This document shows, piece by piece, positions 28,801-36,235 of a DNA stretch of 64,000 bases. The DNA comes from Diorhabda sublineata (Eukaryota; Arthropoda; Insecta; Coleoptera; Chrysomelidae). The notes beneath the pieces are model-generated. The model was not told where the DNA came from. It made no database searches and worked only from the letters and a program-made list of their open reading frames with translations. Made by a program: the position numbers and the translations under genes. Every line of letters begins with the position of its first letter. Within the stretch, counting starts at the first letter, position 1. The stretch lies in assembly GCF_026230105.1 (NCBI RefSeq), contig NC_079474.1, positions 27,418,294 through 27,482,293 of the forward strand. The letters run 5' to 3'.

Positions 28801-30584
28801 TTAATATAAATATGTTTTGGTCTTTGTTCTAAGTATATCTATAGTAATCGTTGTATCAACAACATATTTTTCCTGGAAAATTCTGGTCGGAATATTGTTC
28901 AAGAAGACTTCGAACTACAGACATTCAAAGAATTAATTAAGACTTTTCATATATATTATTTATCAATAATACATATGAAATCGAAATTTTTTTTGTGTAT
29001 TCATAAGAAATCATGATATTAACTAGTATGGGTTATAGCTGGAATGAAAATTGAATCAAATCAATCTTTCCGTCCAAAATATTCAACAGTATCATGCAAA
29101 CTAATTCCATATCGATTAAAGTATTTCACGAAATATTTTCTAAATCTAATTGTGTTATCAAATTTCATATATAATCTGGTAATGTAGAAGGAAATTGTTA
29201 ATCAGTTTCCAAAAAAAGATTTGCAACTATCAAAATGTTAAGGGAGGCAATTACAATTACATGCAGATGTAGAATACCATCTTCTTGTATATTTAGAAGT
29301 TGATAAATATTGTCCATAAGTGGGTTTAATGGAAAGAATGGAGGGAGAACACTATAATTACATTCAATTTTTCAGGCAATTTTCTGTTGTTCAATTAAAT
29401 TCGGATGTCGGACAAGGACTCTGAATCCTTTTATACGCATGACAAATATTTCCACTCCAATAGCTTACTAAACTTTTCATTTCATCTAAGGTTTTATCCT
29501 TTCTAATCCACTATCTCTCTTATTGGATCTATCCCCTTACTTCTTGGTGCAATCCTTCTTCCCTTATAATTCTGTCTCTTCTCAATTTTTCAAGTTTTTT
29601 TATTGGTTTTTGTTTCATTATTTATCGTAATTTACTACTTTAACGGTTGTCCCACTTTGGTGCATTCTTTATTCTTTTTTGGAGTTATTATTGATTGTGT
29701 GTATTGTAGATATTTCTCACTGTCATGTCAGCAGATCTATATCCCAGTCTTGTCTCATTTATAGGCGGAGAACCGATTATATTGAAATTCCCGTCAAATA
29801 AAAAAATTCTACTTAAATAAACATTTGTTATTTCTGTCTCTATCCTTTCATGAACTGTCAATAGAATGCCCAGATAGCCATAGTTGTTTTTCTTTCCAGA
29901 GTCTCATAATGATCCTGTTGCAATTGAGATCATGACTATAATTTGACAGTGAATAAATTGTTGAATATCGCTTAGCTCGATATTTATAGTGATAAATTTC
30001 TTTAATTTCTTATTTCTTACACATTTTATATATATTTTTATTCTTCTAAATGTTCTTGATTTCAGATCTCTTCTGTTTTAGAATTAGTTTTTTTTTAATA
30101 ATTTTTGAAAGATGGATTAAAAATTGACGTTTCGACTTCTTCAAGTCTTTATCAAAATATAATACTGACAGTGACAATTTGCTTATTTATTTTGATCTAT
30201 AGATCACCTACATCATGAACATCAACATTTGTTTTAATAAGAAAAATTAATTTTTCCTCAGTTCTTAAATCTCAAATATGTAGCAATATCTAATTTGATT
30301 ATTTATAGTTTTATTAGAATTTACAGAATAGAGCTATAAATTTTACTTAAACTATCTAAGTCTTTTTTATCATTTATAGCTTTTTCGTTCTTATGAATGT
30401 GCACCATTTGTAAAAATTCTTTTTTCGTTTATTAGATTCCGTTTCAAAAATTTTTGAATCTTTATAATTAAATTAATTTTTTTTTTGGATATGTCATGGT
30501 TCGTTAATGCAGATTTATTTTTTTTATCGTATTGATGTATTGATGATCTTTTAGTCTATTTTCTGAATACTGTGATGTCTGCCC

Positions 30585-30665
<81 letters not shown>

Positions 30666-31018
30666 ACTTCTTTTGTTTTTTTTTTGGTGTTTTAGATTTT
30701 ACTTTAGTGAAATATTTGGATAATGTATTATGTGCGTTATGACTCATACTCATATCATATTTATTGATATAATTCGATAGTTGTTGGGAAAGTCCTTGTA
30801 CATTTAAACTGTTTTAGTTCGCTGGGAAATGCACCAGATGTCAAATGATATGCATAGACCAAACTACAGGCAACATATCAAAAGAACCTTTGTTAACACT
30901 ATCCAAAAACTTCAAAGGAAAAATTAATTTTGGAGTTTACTTAAACCAAGACAGTAGTGTAGAACGTATTATACAAGTTGGTTGTAAGATATTTATACAG
31001 AAATCTATCAATGGTTAA
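1719..31018 (+). CDS. MOCOS: Molybdenum cofactor sulfurase (maroon-like), complete, 10 exons
   Basis: Joined exons: 1719-1800, 7035-7191, 10701-11327, 12657-12933, 17527-17643, 17793-18027, 18076-18369, 22582-22770, 27537-27754 and 30818-31018. They total 2397 nt (798 residues plus TAA), close to the usual length of animal MOCOS. Every intron is GT-AG and all phases agree. The enzyme loads the terminal sulfur onto the molybdenum cofactor used by xanthine dehydrogenase and aldehyde oxidase. Visible motifs are YLDHAGA near residue 31, the PLP-lysine context SFYKIFGYPTG (K239), the persulfide-cysteine loop RTGCHCNPGGCQ (C397, C399, C404) and VCGDQTDLIDGYPTG. A C-terminal MOSC part from about residue 499 includes VCGDRVIGWDCGDE and CTRCQMICID. 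The start is the ATG at 1719, which gives an N-terminus like that of insect orthologs. No break was seen; only the introns are invaded by transposons. Confidence 0.95.
1801..7034. other. MOCOS intron 1, no recognisable gene
   Basis: This is a 5.2 kb intron. Short frames at 3486-3689, 3997-4218, 5638-5907 and 6355-6507 show no family I recognise. The + strand near 5795-5885 reads STSRLGQSKVTFEVSSERT, which might be an old transposon fragment. A weakly tRNA-like stretch lies at 5030-5100. Confidence 0.5.
7035..7191 (+). CDS. MOCOS: MOCOS exon 2 (YLDHAGA exon)
   Basis: The acceptor is tgtgcag ending at 7034 and the donor is gtatgt at 7192. The translation contains YLDHAGASLYSE and YANPHS, the start of the class V aminotransferase-like fold. 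It ends in phase 2 (AG), and exon 3 supplies the A of an Arg codon. Confidence 0.95.
7302..8564. mobile_element. Non-autonomous DNA element with about 65-bp terminal inverted repeats
   Basis: The left end at 7302 and the reverse complement of the right end at 8564 share a terminal repeat of about 65 bp. It contains TCCTCTCGTT and the core AATCGAAAAATCATCCGATT. Flanking octamers are ggattata (7294-7301) and ggattatt (8565-8572), an 8-bp target duplication with one change. The core is repeated inside at 7589-7615, and a stretch with TGACTTTAAATRTGRTCAT occurs at about 7372 and 7698. There is no transposase. An 8-bp duplication is seen with hAT, P, Merlin and Sola1 elements; the superfamily is not assigned. 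It lies 110 bp after MOCOS exon 2. Confidence 0.8.
8573..9295. other. Intron 2 spacer with a nested hairpin
   Basis: No coding signal. It contains arms at 8979-9000 and 9054-9072 that are reverse complements apart from a 3-nt insertion. Each arm is itself nearly palindromic (GAGTAAT...ATTACTC), so alternative cruciform structures are possible. Confidence 0.55.
9296..9712 (+). repeat. Dispersed repeat family A, copy 1
   Basis: About 417 bp closely similar to 13181-13595 in the same orientation, from GTTTTATGTATRGAAYGCCT to ACAAGGTTTAGTGTCA. The frame inside it is not conserved between copies. The type of element is unknown. Confidence 0.8.
9713..10417. other. Intron 2 spacer
   Basis: No host gene recognised. 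The stretch 9860-10200 has some features of an old Tc1-like transposase on the reverse strand, but no diagnostic motif could be confirmed. Confidence 0.4.
10418..10567 (-). repeat. Dispersed repeat family A, copy 3 (partial, inverted)
   Basis: The reverse complement matches the middle of copies 1 and 2: TTATTTTRAATR, then GAAATCCTTAA, then GGAGTTATAGCYACATTT and a CCGAAGTTA-like segment. It is more diverged than the other two and lies just upstream of MOCOS exon 3. Confidence 0.65.
10701..11327 (+). CDS. MOCOS: MOCOS exon 3 (PLP-binding core)
   Basis: The first in-frame ATG of this block (10693) lies upstream of the true acceptor, tatag at 10696-10700. Starting at 10701 restores the phase and gives the conserved IIRFRILQHF. 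The exon carries HTSVLGMR, YPAQCNFSG and SFYKIFGYPTG with the predicted PLP lysine K239. The donor is gtgagt at 11328, phase 2. Confidence 0.95.
11328..12656. other. MOCOS intron 3
   Basis: 1.3 kb with no clear feature. A phrase near 12145-12180 reads TIDDQRRISTRN on the + strand, faintly like a Tc1 transposase N-terminal region. This is too weak to call. Confidence 0.4.
12657..12933 (+). CDS. MOCOS: MOCOS exon 4
   Basis: The acceptor is attttag ending at 12656. The translation starts RFEDGTLPFLSI and includes LTHGFDTIKRL, both typical of the family. It ends GYSE in phase 0 with donor gtaatt. Confidence 0.95.
13181..13595 (+). repeat. Dispersed repeat family A, copy 2
   Basis: Same orientation and nearly the same length as copy 1 at 9296-9712. 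The two copies flank MOCOS exons 3 and 4. Unequal exchange between them would delete or duplicate those exons. Confidence 0.8.
13790..14640 (-). pseudogene. Tc1/mariner-superfamily transposase relic (PIENFW-type)
   Basis: The reverse strand reads PPNVPQVHPIEEF followed by YDMGWEAKNEEQLRRTI, matching the C-terminal end of a common insect ITm transposase in which the third catalytic residue is the Glu of PIENFW. Further 5' (14460-14640) are segments such as RLVRRF, consistent with the N-terminal DNA-binding part. Several stops and frame changes are present. The exact subclass is inferred, not proven. Confidence 0.6.
14641..15330. other. Intron 4 spacer
   Basis: AT-rich sequence with no feature recognised. 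Confidence 0.4.
15589..16638 (+). pseudogene. Degenerate transposon-like gene keeping a small intron
   Basis: From the ATG at 15589 the reading is MDSDYSVSSENEASPSN. After one frameshift it continues HELGSDCLCKRFLCF and ERRRILREFNEL. A GT-AG intron of 55 nt (15808-15862) joins this to KTDKQNSYLGGLITVLP and FSYRVRLIEDGITRVVL. After a deletion it resumes with FPIRGHSYLECNRDLSL and DNWRDELRNC, and ends DDPPID before TAG. The CLCKRFLCF and FPIRGHSYLECNRD motifs recall insect 'uncharacterized' multicopy proteins sometimes placed with DUF7869; that name is from memory. The central part is missing and frames are broken. The function is unknown; a transposon origin is inferred. Confidence 0.6.
15808..15862 (+). 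other. Small retained intron within the transposon-like relic
   Basis: The donor is gtaaca at 15808 and the acceptor is ttctag ending at 15862. Removing it joins FNEL to DKTDKQNSYLGGLI in frame. A stop codon lies inside the intron, so the join is needed for coding. Confidence 0.55.
16639..17526. other. Intron 4 end with a short TTAGG run
   Basis: No gene. Three to four telomere-type units (GGTTA) lie at 17387-17403. The rest has nothing recognisable. Confidence 0.5.
17527..17643 (+). CDS. MOCOS: MOCOS exon 5 (cysteine-loop exon)
   Basis: The 117-nt, phase 0-0 exon encodes the loop HLRTGCHCNPGGCQRF, which holds the cysteines implicated in persulfide transfer in this family. The acceptor is ccaag and the donor is gtatgt. 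Confidence 0.95.
17793..18027 (+). CDS. MOCOS: MOCOS exon 6
   Basis: Encodes GHVCGDQTDLIDGYPTG followed by IRISFGYMS, the end of the aminotransferase-like domain and the start of the linker. The donor is gttagt at 18028, phase 1. The next intron is only 48 nt. Confidence 0.95.
18076..18369 (+). CDS. MOCOS: MOCOS exon 7 (MOSC N-terminal part)
   Basis: Encodes a variable linker and then IYPLKSCGAF and GFKFDREWMIVN, the beta-barrel region before the MOSC domain. The acceptor is tttcag at 18075 and the donor is gttagt at 18370, phase 1. The following 4.2 kb intron is full of repeats. Confidence 0.95.
18560..19460 (-). pseudogene. Tc1/mariner-superfamily transposase relic with three catalytic Asp
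   Basis: The reverse strand reads ITRELAADKDVNKSSILRVL, then FSDEVTFHLNGTVNKQNCRY followed by WSRENHHWMCEAHTQY. It continues with VHGEVDLDILINFLVL, YYQQDGAPPHFTCTVI and HDLTPLDY. FSDE, QQDG and DLTP mark the three acidic positions. Frame changes and stops break it. It lies in MOCOS intron 7, antisense to the gene. Confidence 0.85.
19550..20007. repeat. Degenerate satellite with palindromic CCACGG...CCGTGG units
   Basis: Two units about 130 bp apart begin CCACCCTCCACAGAAAAATC (19577) and CACTCTCCACGGAAAAAAAA (19707) and continue alike to GGAAATTTT or a variant. Each carries a near-palindrome of the type CCACGGAAAAATCCGTGG. A related inverted piece lies at about 20193-20215. A CTAACCTAACCTAA telomere-like run is at 19762-19775. 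Confidence 0.55.
20008..20092. repeat. 17-bp minisatellite, five units
   Basis: Units of exactly 17 bp start at 20008, 20025, 20042, 20059 and 20076, with consensus close to TGGTATTTATCCGTGGA. The last two units share CAGTATTCATCC. The CCGTGG core links it to the adjacent palindromic satellite. Confidence 0.85.
20100..21200 (-). pseudogene. LINE reverse transcriptase relic
   Basis: The reverse strand reads VIPTHKSGNKKLPTNYRPIS and LISNSAKIFEKIIYKRL. Further on it has GVPQGTILGPLFFILYINDL, SYADDRVV (the YADD catalytic box) and KYLGVKIDSNMKWHEHI in the thumb region. These are the non-LTR RT blocks in order, broken by stops. The clade is jockey/CR1-like by impression only. It lies in MOCOS intron 7. 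Confidence 0.85.
21212..22168 (+). mobile_element. Internally deleted mariner element with TIRs
   Basis: The left end AGAGGATGTATTGATAT and the reverse complement of the right end CGAGGATATATTGAAAA match, with TA on both sides (21210-21211, 22169-22170). The frame from 21370 reads MSTEIVKIEKLKYQAIIKYL and VKNWTASFKRGKFSIEDDDR. It then jumps to PEKKQQSIEWRHSSSPRSKK, LQDNAPAHKSHVA and HPPYSPDLAPSDYHL. The block with the first catalytic Asp has been deleted. At 957 bp it is shorter than a full mariner of about 1.3 kb. Confidence 0.9.
22171..22581. other. Intron 7 end
   Basis: No feature recognised. Confidence 0.4.
22582..22770 (+). CDS. MOCOS: MOCOS exon 8
   Basis: Encodes CHSKVCGDRVIGWDCGDEV followed by the segment ending PGLRLLRQYEAEDE, part of the MOSC domain. 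The donor is the weaker but legal gtttgt at 22771. Phases are 1 and 1. Confidence 0.93.
22771..24640. other. MOCOS intron 8, first part
   Basis: No gene or element could be identified with confidence. The purine-rich stretch 23920-24560 looks like eroded retroelement sequence, but no motif proves it. Confidence 0.35.
24640..25230 (+). pseudogene. Degenerate Tc1-like transposase
   Basis: The + strand reads ITWNNGWKSVVFSDQSRLCL followed by YVHHGRATV across one stop, matching the Tc1 block around the first catalytic Asp. Later comes FQQDITRPYIAKQT, a decayed FQQDNARPHTA block with the second Asp. Many stops are present. No terminal repeats were found. Confidence 0.65.
25231..27536. other. MOCOS intron 8, second part
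   Basis: 2.3 kb without a recognisable gene. The stretch 26380-26960 is less AT-rich than its surroundings and may be an old insertion of unknown type. Confidence 0.35.
27537..27754 (+). CDS. MOCOS: MOCOS exon 9
   Basis: Encodes FANQAQYLLTNSSSVEWL and LRFRPNIVVK, well-conserved MOSC segments. The acceptor is tttcag at 27536 and the donor is gtaagt at 27755, phase 0. Confidence 0.95.
27978..28796 (+). mobile_element. Decayed mellifera-type mariner with TIRs
   Basis: The ends CGAGGGTTGCTGCTTAAGTT and the reverse complement of the right end CGAAGGTTGCTACTGAAGTT match, between TA dinucleotides at 27976 and 28797. Inside are VELNREHSRAMIFYDFRRGL, FGDEGRPKSATV, EILEKFDCSASKDVYKIVT and YAYEPETTRKH. 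The QDNAPSH position appears as HNENASSHTSV. It is 819 bp with stops and deletions, inside MOCOS intron 9. Confidence 0.85.
28799..30588. other. MOCOS intron 9 spacer
   Basis: No gene. The stretch 30030-30180 resembles 63570-63680 (shared CTTCTAAATGTTC and RTCTCTTCTG followed by a GATAAAGACT-type segment), so a dispersed repeat is present. The reverse strand of 29470-29960 might be LINE-derived, but this was not confirmed. Confidence 0.4.
30589..30660. repeat. TA dinucleotide microsatellite
   Basis: An uninterrupted run of 36 TA units, ending about 160 bp before MOCOS exon 10. Confidence 0.98.
30818..31018 (+). CDS. MOCOS: MOCOS exon 10 (C-terminus)
   Basis: The acceptor is gttttag at 30817. 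The translation starts FAGKCTRCQMICIDQTTG, the conserved C-terminal MOSC motif (C737, C740, C744), and ends KSING followed by TAA at 31016-31018. Confidence 0.95.
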   Translation, partial: FAGKCTRCQMICIDQTTGNISKEPLLTLSKNFKGKINFGVYLNQDSSVERIIQVGCKIFIQKSING

Positions 31019-31022
31019 TAAA
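31017..31022 (+). promoter_or_regulatory. Possible polyadenylation signal of MOCOS overlapping the stop codon
   Basis: AATAAA shares two bases with the TAA stop of MOCOS. If used, the 3' UTR would be very short. Other AATAAA-like hexamers lie about 400 bp downstream (near 31425-31441), so use of this one is unproven. Confidence 0.4.
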
Positions 31023-32233
31023 AGTTTATTGTTAAATTGGAGTTATTATTTCTTAATATCCTGGAACAAATTAAATCTCTCCTGAAACAACAATAGAGGT
31101 AGCCGCTTTAGTGAGTCAATGTATACACATAACTAATATTAGATTAGGAACCAATCATGTCTAATCGCTCATAAATAATTGATTATTCGTAGAGCAATGA
31201 TGGGATAATTTAATGTTCCATTTAATTGGTAGTAACATTCGGTCACAAATATTGACTTCATAATATGAATCATAATAATACATACGAATGTTATGTTATT
31301 ACAATTTACTTTTACAGTACAATGGATACAAAGCATTTATAAAGAATCATAATACTGTTTATTTACAAGCTGAGCAATGATTATTGACATCATGTATATA
31401 AAATAGTAGGTAAATTGTTACAATGAATAAAAACAAATAAAAGCGGCAATAGAAATTAAAATGAAACTGTAATAATTTCCTGTATAAATTCAAACTTTCA
31501 AATTAATTGAAAAGTGCTATTACAATTATGTGAAGTTATCAGTAAGGCGTTGGATTAAATGTTTTTCATTACAAATGCCAGTGATTTAAACGAAAATAAG
31601 GAATGAATTGCTGGAAATAATTTTGACTACAAAGAATAATCCAGCCTTTGAAGAAAACGATTAAATAAAATAAAAATAACTAAAAGCTCTTAGTCAACCA
31701 TTGTTCTACTTTTTATGCTTCAACTAAAGACAGACCTAAGCTTGAAGTAATTGCTATAAGTGTAACAATTCATCAACTTTACTGCATAATTTCAATGATT
31801 CGGATAAAAATAGTTTATCTAAAATCTAAAAAAAAGAATTTGTAATTATTCGTAAAAAATTTGAGGCTGCACGACCGTGTAAAACTCAGTACTAATAACC
31901 CATTGAAGAAATTGATGATTGTTCGAAAAAATTTTATAACAGTATCGCCATCTCTTAGTAGCAAGCAGAAATATCCTATTATTTTTGTCGAGAACGATAG
32001 AATCTTCCACGCGCTTCGAGTCTAGACTAGAACCTACCTTAACCGTATTAAACGAGTACGTCGAAGCGACGTGAGTCAGTTGAGTCGAGTAATCGAAGCG
32101 ATACGGTGAGAGAAGGGTTTTAATTGTACTGCGAAGTAGTGATTGTGAAGGTATTGTACATTTGTTTGTGACGTGCGCGTGCGATATCCATAATTGTTGT
32201 GTCAAGTTCCATAATTGTTACGATTTTGGCATA
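31023..32233. other. Intergenic region after MOCOS
   Basis: No gene. A compositionally distinct block at 32020-32170, with GTCGAAGCGACGTGAGTC, precedes the hAT relic and may belong to its 5' region. Confidence 0.4.
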
Positions 32234-33950
32234 ATGTCACAAAAACTTAAAGTTGATAGTAAGTGCAAAGTTTTTCAGTCTAAATGAGAAATTGCATATT
32301 TTTTGATGTAATAGAAAGGTAAACCACTGTGTTTGATTTGTAATTGAACTTTTGCTGTTTGTAAGGAGTTTAATTTGAAGAGACACTATAATACGAATGA
32401 TAAACCAAAAAGTAAAAATCGACACATTGTCATCTTTAAAACCTAAACTTCAAGGTCAACAATCGATGTTTACTAAAGCTAATACAGAGAAATCAAGTTT
32501 TATTATTGCATTAGAAATCGCCAAAAAAAAAACAAAACCTTCCACTGATTTCAATGATTCTATTAAAACTGTATGTTGAAAGTTGATAATGCTTCATTTC
32601 CTTCTCAAAAGTCAATAAAGCAAAATTGTTGCACAGTTGCTTCAAGAATAAATGATTTATCTCAAAATTTGGTTCTTCAACTGAAGGAGAAAATTAAGGA
32701 ATTTACAAACTTTTCACTGGCTATTGACGGCAGTACTAATACTGTTGATACAGTTCAACTTGCTGTTTTTATACGAGGCATTAGCAGTAACTTTGGAAAA
32801 ACTGAAGAACTATTAAAGTGCGTTCCATTGACAGGTACTACAACAGCGAATGATTTTTATTCGGCAATTGAGCATTCGATAGCAGAATATGAACTCGACT
32901 GAAATGTACTTAGCAGCACAACTACGGATGGCGCTCCTGCCATGGCTGGCAAACATTCGGGTGTTGCAACTAAATTAAAACAGAAAACATCAGGGAATTT
33001 TGAGGGAATTCACTGTATAATTCATTAGGAATCATTGGCATCCAAACATTTAAAAATGGACCATGTCATGCAACCTATAATTAAAATTGTAAATTTTATA
33101 AGAAGCAGAGGACTAAATCACCGACAGCTCAAGCAATTTTTACAAGATTTGTACAAAAAGTTTTCTGATGTCCCTTATTTCACCGAAGTTCATTGGCTCA
33201 GTCGAGGAGTAGTTTTAGAAAGACTTCTTGCATGACGTGACTCTATTCAAACTTTCATATTAGAAAAAGGAAAACCAATTGATTATGACAATGACTGGTA
33301 TTGTGCCTTTTTGATATATACGAATAAACACTTGACTGATCTGAATATAAAGTTACAGGGTAAAAATCTGATTGTCACTCAAATGTATTCATACATTTAA
33401 ACCTTTGAAACAAAGTTGATGCTGTGGGAAAATCAGGTAAAAAATCAAACTTTGGACCATTTTTCTCATTTAAAATCATTTGGCATAGTGAACTAAAAAA
33501 ATTGGATGAATATTCTCAACTTCTACAAAATTTGACTACCGAATTCAACTATCGTTTTGATGACTTTCACAAAATGAATGAAGTGGAATTCCCAATTTTC
33601 AAGAATCCATTCCATTTTGAAGCTTCACAAGCACCAGTTCAATTGTAAATGTAGTTGATAGATCTTCAATCGTATAGTATTTTAAGTGAAAAATTTAATG
33701 AGATTAACGCTATTACATTTTATACACAATATTTCAAGAATTTGGATAATTACCCGGAATTAAAAAAGCATGCCGCACGCATTCTCTGCATGTTTGGTAG
33801 CAACTATTTATGTGAGCAGATGTTTTCCGTCATAAAAATAAATAAGAACAAATATCGCACAAGATTTACGAATAAACATCAAGTCAATTCTTAAAATAAC
33901 TACAACGAATATGATACCTGACATCAATGAGCTATTCAAAAACAAAAGAA
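32234..33950 (+). pseudogene. hAT transposase relic (ZBED5/GTF2IRD2-like)
   Basis: Segments in order are MSQKLKVDSKCKVFQSK, a BED-like finger KGKPLCLICN...FNLKRHYNT, then ASRINDLSQNLVLQLKEKI, FSLAIDGSTNTVDTVQLAVF, TTDGAPAMAGKHSGVATKL and GIHCIIH. Later segments are FTEVHWLSRGVVLERLLA and the C-terminal dimerisation block CMFGSNYLCEQMFSVIKINK. These mark a nearly full hAT transposase. At least eight stops or frame changes make it inactive. Terminal repeats were not identified. Confidence 0.88.
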
Positions 33951-34100
33951 GTCAGGTATCTACCATCTTTTATAACTTTTATATGATTTTTAACAACCGT
34001 ATATTATATACTTATATAATTTAATAATATTATATAATATATTTGCAATCTGGCCCACCTACGAATTCAAAATTTAAAATATGGCACTAGAAAACATTTT

Positions 34101-34102
<2 letters not shown>

Positions 34103-34165
<63 letters not shown>
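34103..34165. repeat. TA dinucleotide microsatellite
   Basis: About 31 uninterrupted TA units, downstream of the hAT relic. Confidence 0.98.
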
Positions 34166-34168
<3 letters not shown>

Positions 34169-34959
34169 TATTCTCTCATCAGAATAGAATTTAGAAAAAC
34201 ATTCATTCAAAATTAATAAGTGGAAATACCTAACTTCCATAGATATCCTAAAAGCACAACATAGAATAGGTAAAGATAAAAACACCAAAGAAACAAAGTC
34301 CAACATCGATGAAGTAAACGTATGCAAAGAGCATGTTACTGCAAGAAAATGTAATTTATAATGAAGCAGTTAAAACAGAACCTGTTGCTGAAAATGAAGA
34401 AACTGAAAAAGGTTAACAACATATCAATGTATCTATTTCTATGTGAATAAAAAGGTTGAAAATTTGAAGAATTTAAGTTATATCCTCAATATTTCTTGTT
34501 GGTCATATTTATTTTTCTATACTGGCCCACTTTTAATTTTTCTTAAATCTATTTTAGTTCCTCTCGATGTTTTTTTTTTTCATTTATGAAAATTATAGTA
34601 CTTTTTACTTATTGTATATATAATTTGCTAATTTTTAAAACCTTGATTCAGTACACTGAAGATAAAATTTAATCTTTAGAAATCAACAAAAGTCAACTCA
34701 ATTATAATCAAACTCATCAAGAAAGTTAACAAGGCAATTTATTCTTGAAAACTAAGAACCATTACTACCTGGAAGGTAATTTGTTTACAAGTCGAGAGAA
34801 CTCCTAGAGGTACAATGATTAGATATTTTCAGTTAAATTTATGCCAAAGAAAATAGAACAAATATATATTCATAATACGAGTGGAAACTGAAAGTATACA
34901 CCTCAATCCATAGACTAGTGATAATCAAATTTTAAATATATTAAATATTAAAGTGGAGT
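34166..34959. other. Intergenic spacer
   Basis: No gene recognised. Confidence 0.4.
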
Positions 34960-35500
34960 TTTTTTCTTGGATTAAGTGCTCTAAATTGTTACGAGAGGCA
35001 TATGGAGATAATTCTCTATCTCGTGCGCGTGTTTTTAAGTGGTGTAAGCGCTTTAGTGAGGGCCGAGAGAGCACTGAAGATGACCAGCGTCCAGGTCGCC
35101 CTGTGACTTCTTGAACTCCGGAAACAGTGACCAAAATCAACCAAATCGTGCATGGAAATCGTCGAATGAGCATCCGGATGATTGCCGAGGCTGTAAATGC
35201 AATAAAGAAACGGTTAGAAAAATTTTACACCAGGAATTGCACATGACAAAAATCTGTGCGAAGCTGGTGCTAAAAAATCTGTCTCTTCACCAATAGCTCT
35301 TGCGTCAACGGGTCTGCTCAGATTTCCTTAAAAAGTGAAAAAAGTTAGAAAAAGATCTGCTTTGAAAGGGACCCGATTTGAGTCGATAAAAGCGGTAAAG
35401 CAAAAAACGGTAGAACTCCTAAAGGCCCTCACCAAAGAAGACTTCCAGCACTGCTTCGATCAATGGAAAAAACGTATGGAAATTTTTATAATATAACTCT
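34960..35500 (+). pseudogene. Mariner transposase relic lacking its catalytic middle
   Basis: The + strand reads YGDNSLSRARVFKWCKRFSE, STEDDQRPGRPVTS, then TPETVTKINQIVHGNRRMSI and KETVRKILHQELHMTKICAK. It then jumps to the C-terminal ALTKEDFQHCFDQWKKRME. The region with the three catalytic Asp residues is deleted. Confidence 0.8.
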
Positions 35501-35716
35501 TTTTCGTAACCAGTCTCGTTATTTAATAGCCAGACCTTCAAGATTATTGCTTTTATGTTTGTAATGCCAGGGAAAAATTTTCTGCCATAAATATAATTCG
35601 TAACGACCACTTTAAGTTGTCTAAATAAATTTTGGATGAAAATAAAACAAGAAGATAAACTTTAATACTAAGCTAATTAAAAGCAAAAAAATCATTTGTA
35701 AACTAATAATCAACTA

Positions 35717-36235
35717 ATCACTCTCTCCGACGCATTCGGCTCTGGTAAACAGTCGCGGATTTTTTCACTACATTTCAAAGATTTGTAGTAGTTATAGTAA
35801 GTCTTAGGTATTATAGACATTTTTTGAAATTCTTAAAACTTTGCATTAGAAATAGGCAGCTGATCATTGTAGGACTTGTTTAATGTAACTTTTCTTGGAC
35901 GTTCATTCTCGGAAAAATATACTTCCTTAAAATCTTTATCTATGTAATTGGTTTCAAAAAAAAATTTTGTTGGTTCATCGTTCACATAGCAAAGCCATAA
36001 ACTTTGCGCCATGAAATTTGATGCATATTAAATGACTGTGTGCCGAATGTTTTAAAATCAGAACAATCTTCGTATGACAGATTTTTCACTACAAAAGGTC
36101 ATGGCCTTGTCCTTGCACTATTAATAATTTGTGTCCAACCTTCTGCAGAATACACTGAATCGTATTTGTCTTTTACTTCTATTTTTGAATTTTTTGTGAC
36201 TAGTTTTAAAAAAATTATGATCTATTTGATTTAGT
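35717..36235 (-). pseudogene. Second fragment of the transposon-like gene family
   Basis: The reverse strand reads KYDSVYSAEGWTQIINSART, then CSDFKTFGTQSFN, KVTLNKSYNDQLPISNAKF and MSIIPKTYYNYYKSLKCSEK followed by IRDCLPEPNASE. I judge this the C-terminal region of the family whose N-terminal half is relic at 15589-16638, based on the paired FKxW and 'IPxxYxxxYxxL...LPEP' pattern. This assignment is from memory and needs a database search. Confidence 0.5.

Noticed and set aside
34067..34327. 86-residue frame with an IYIYIY run, and similar frames at 61288-61662
   Set aside because: The frames are produced by TA microsatellites and have no coding character.
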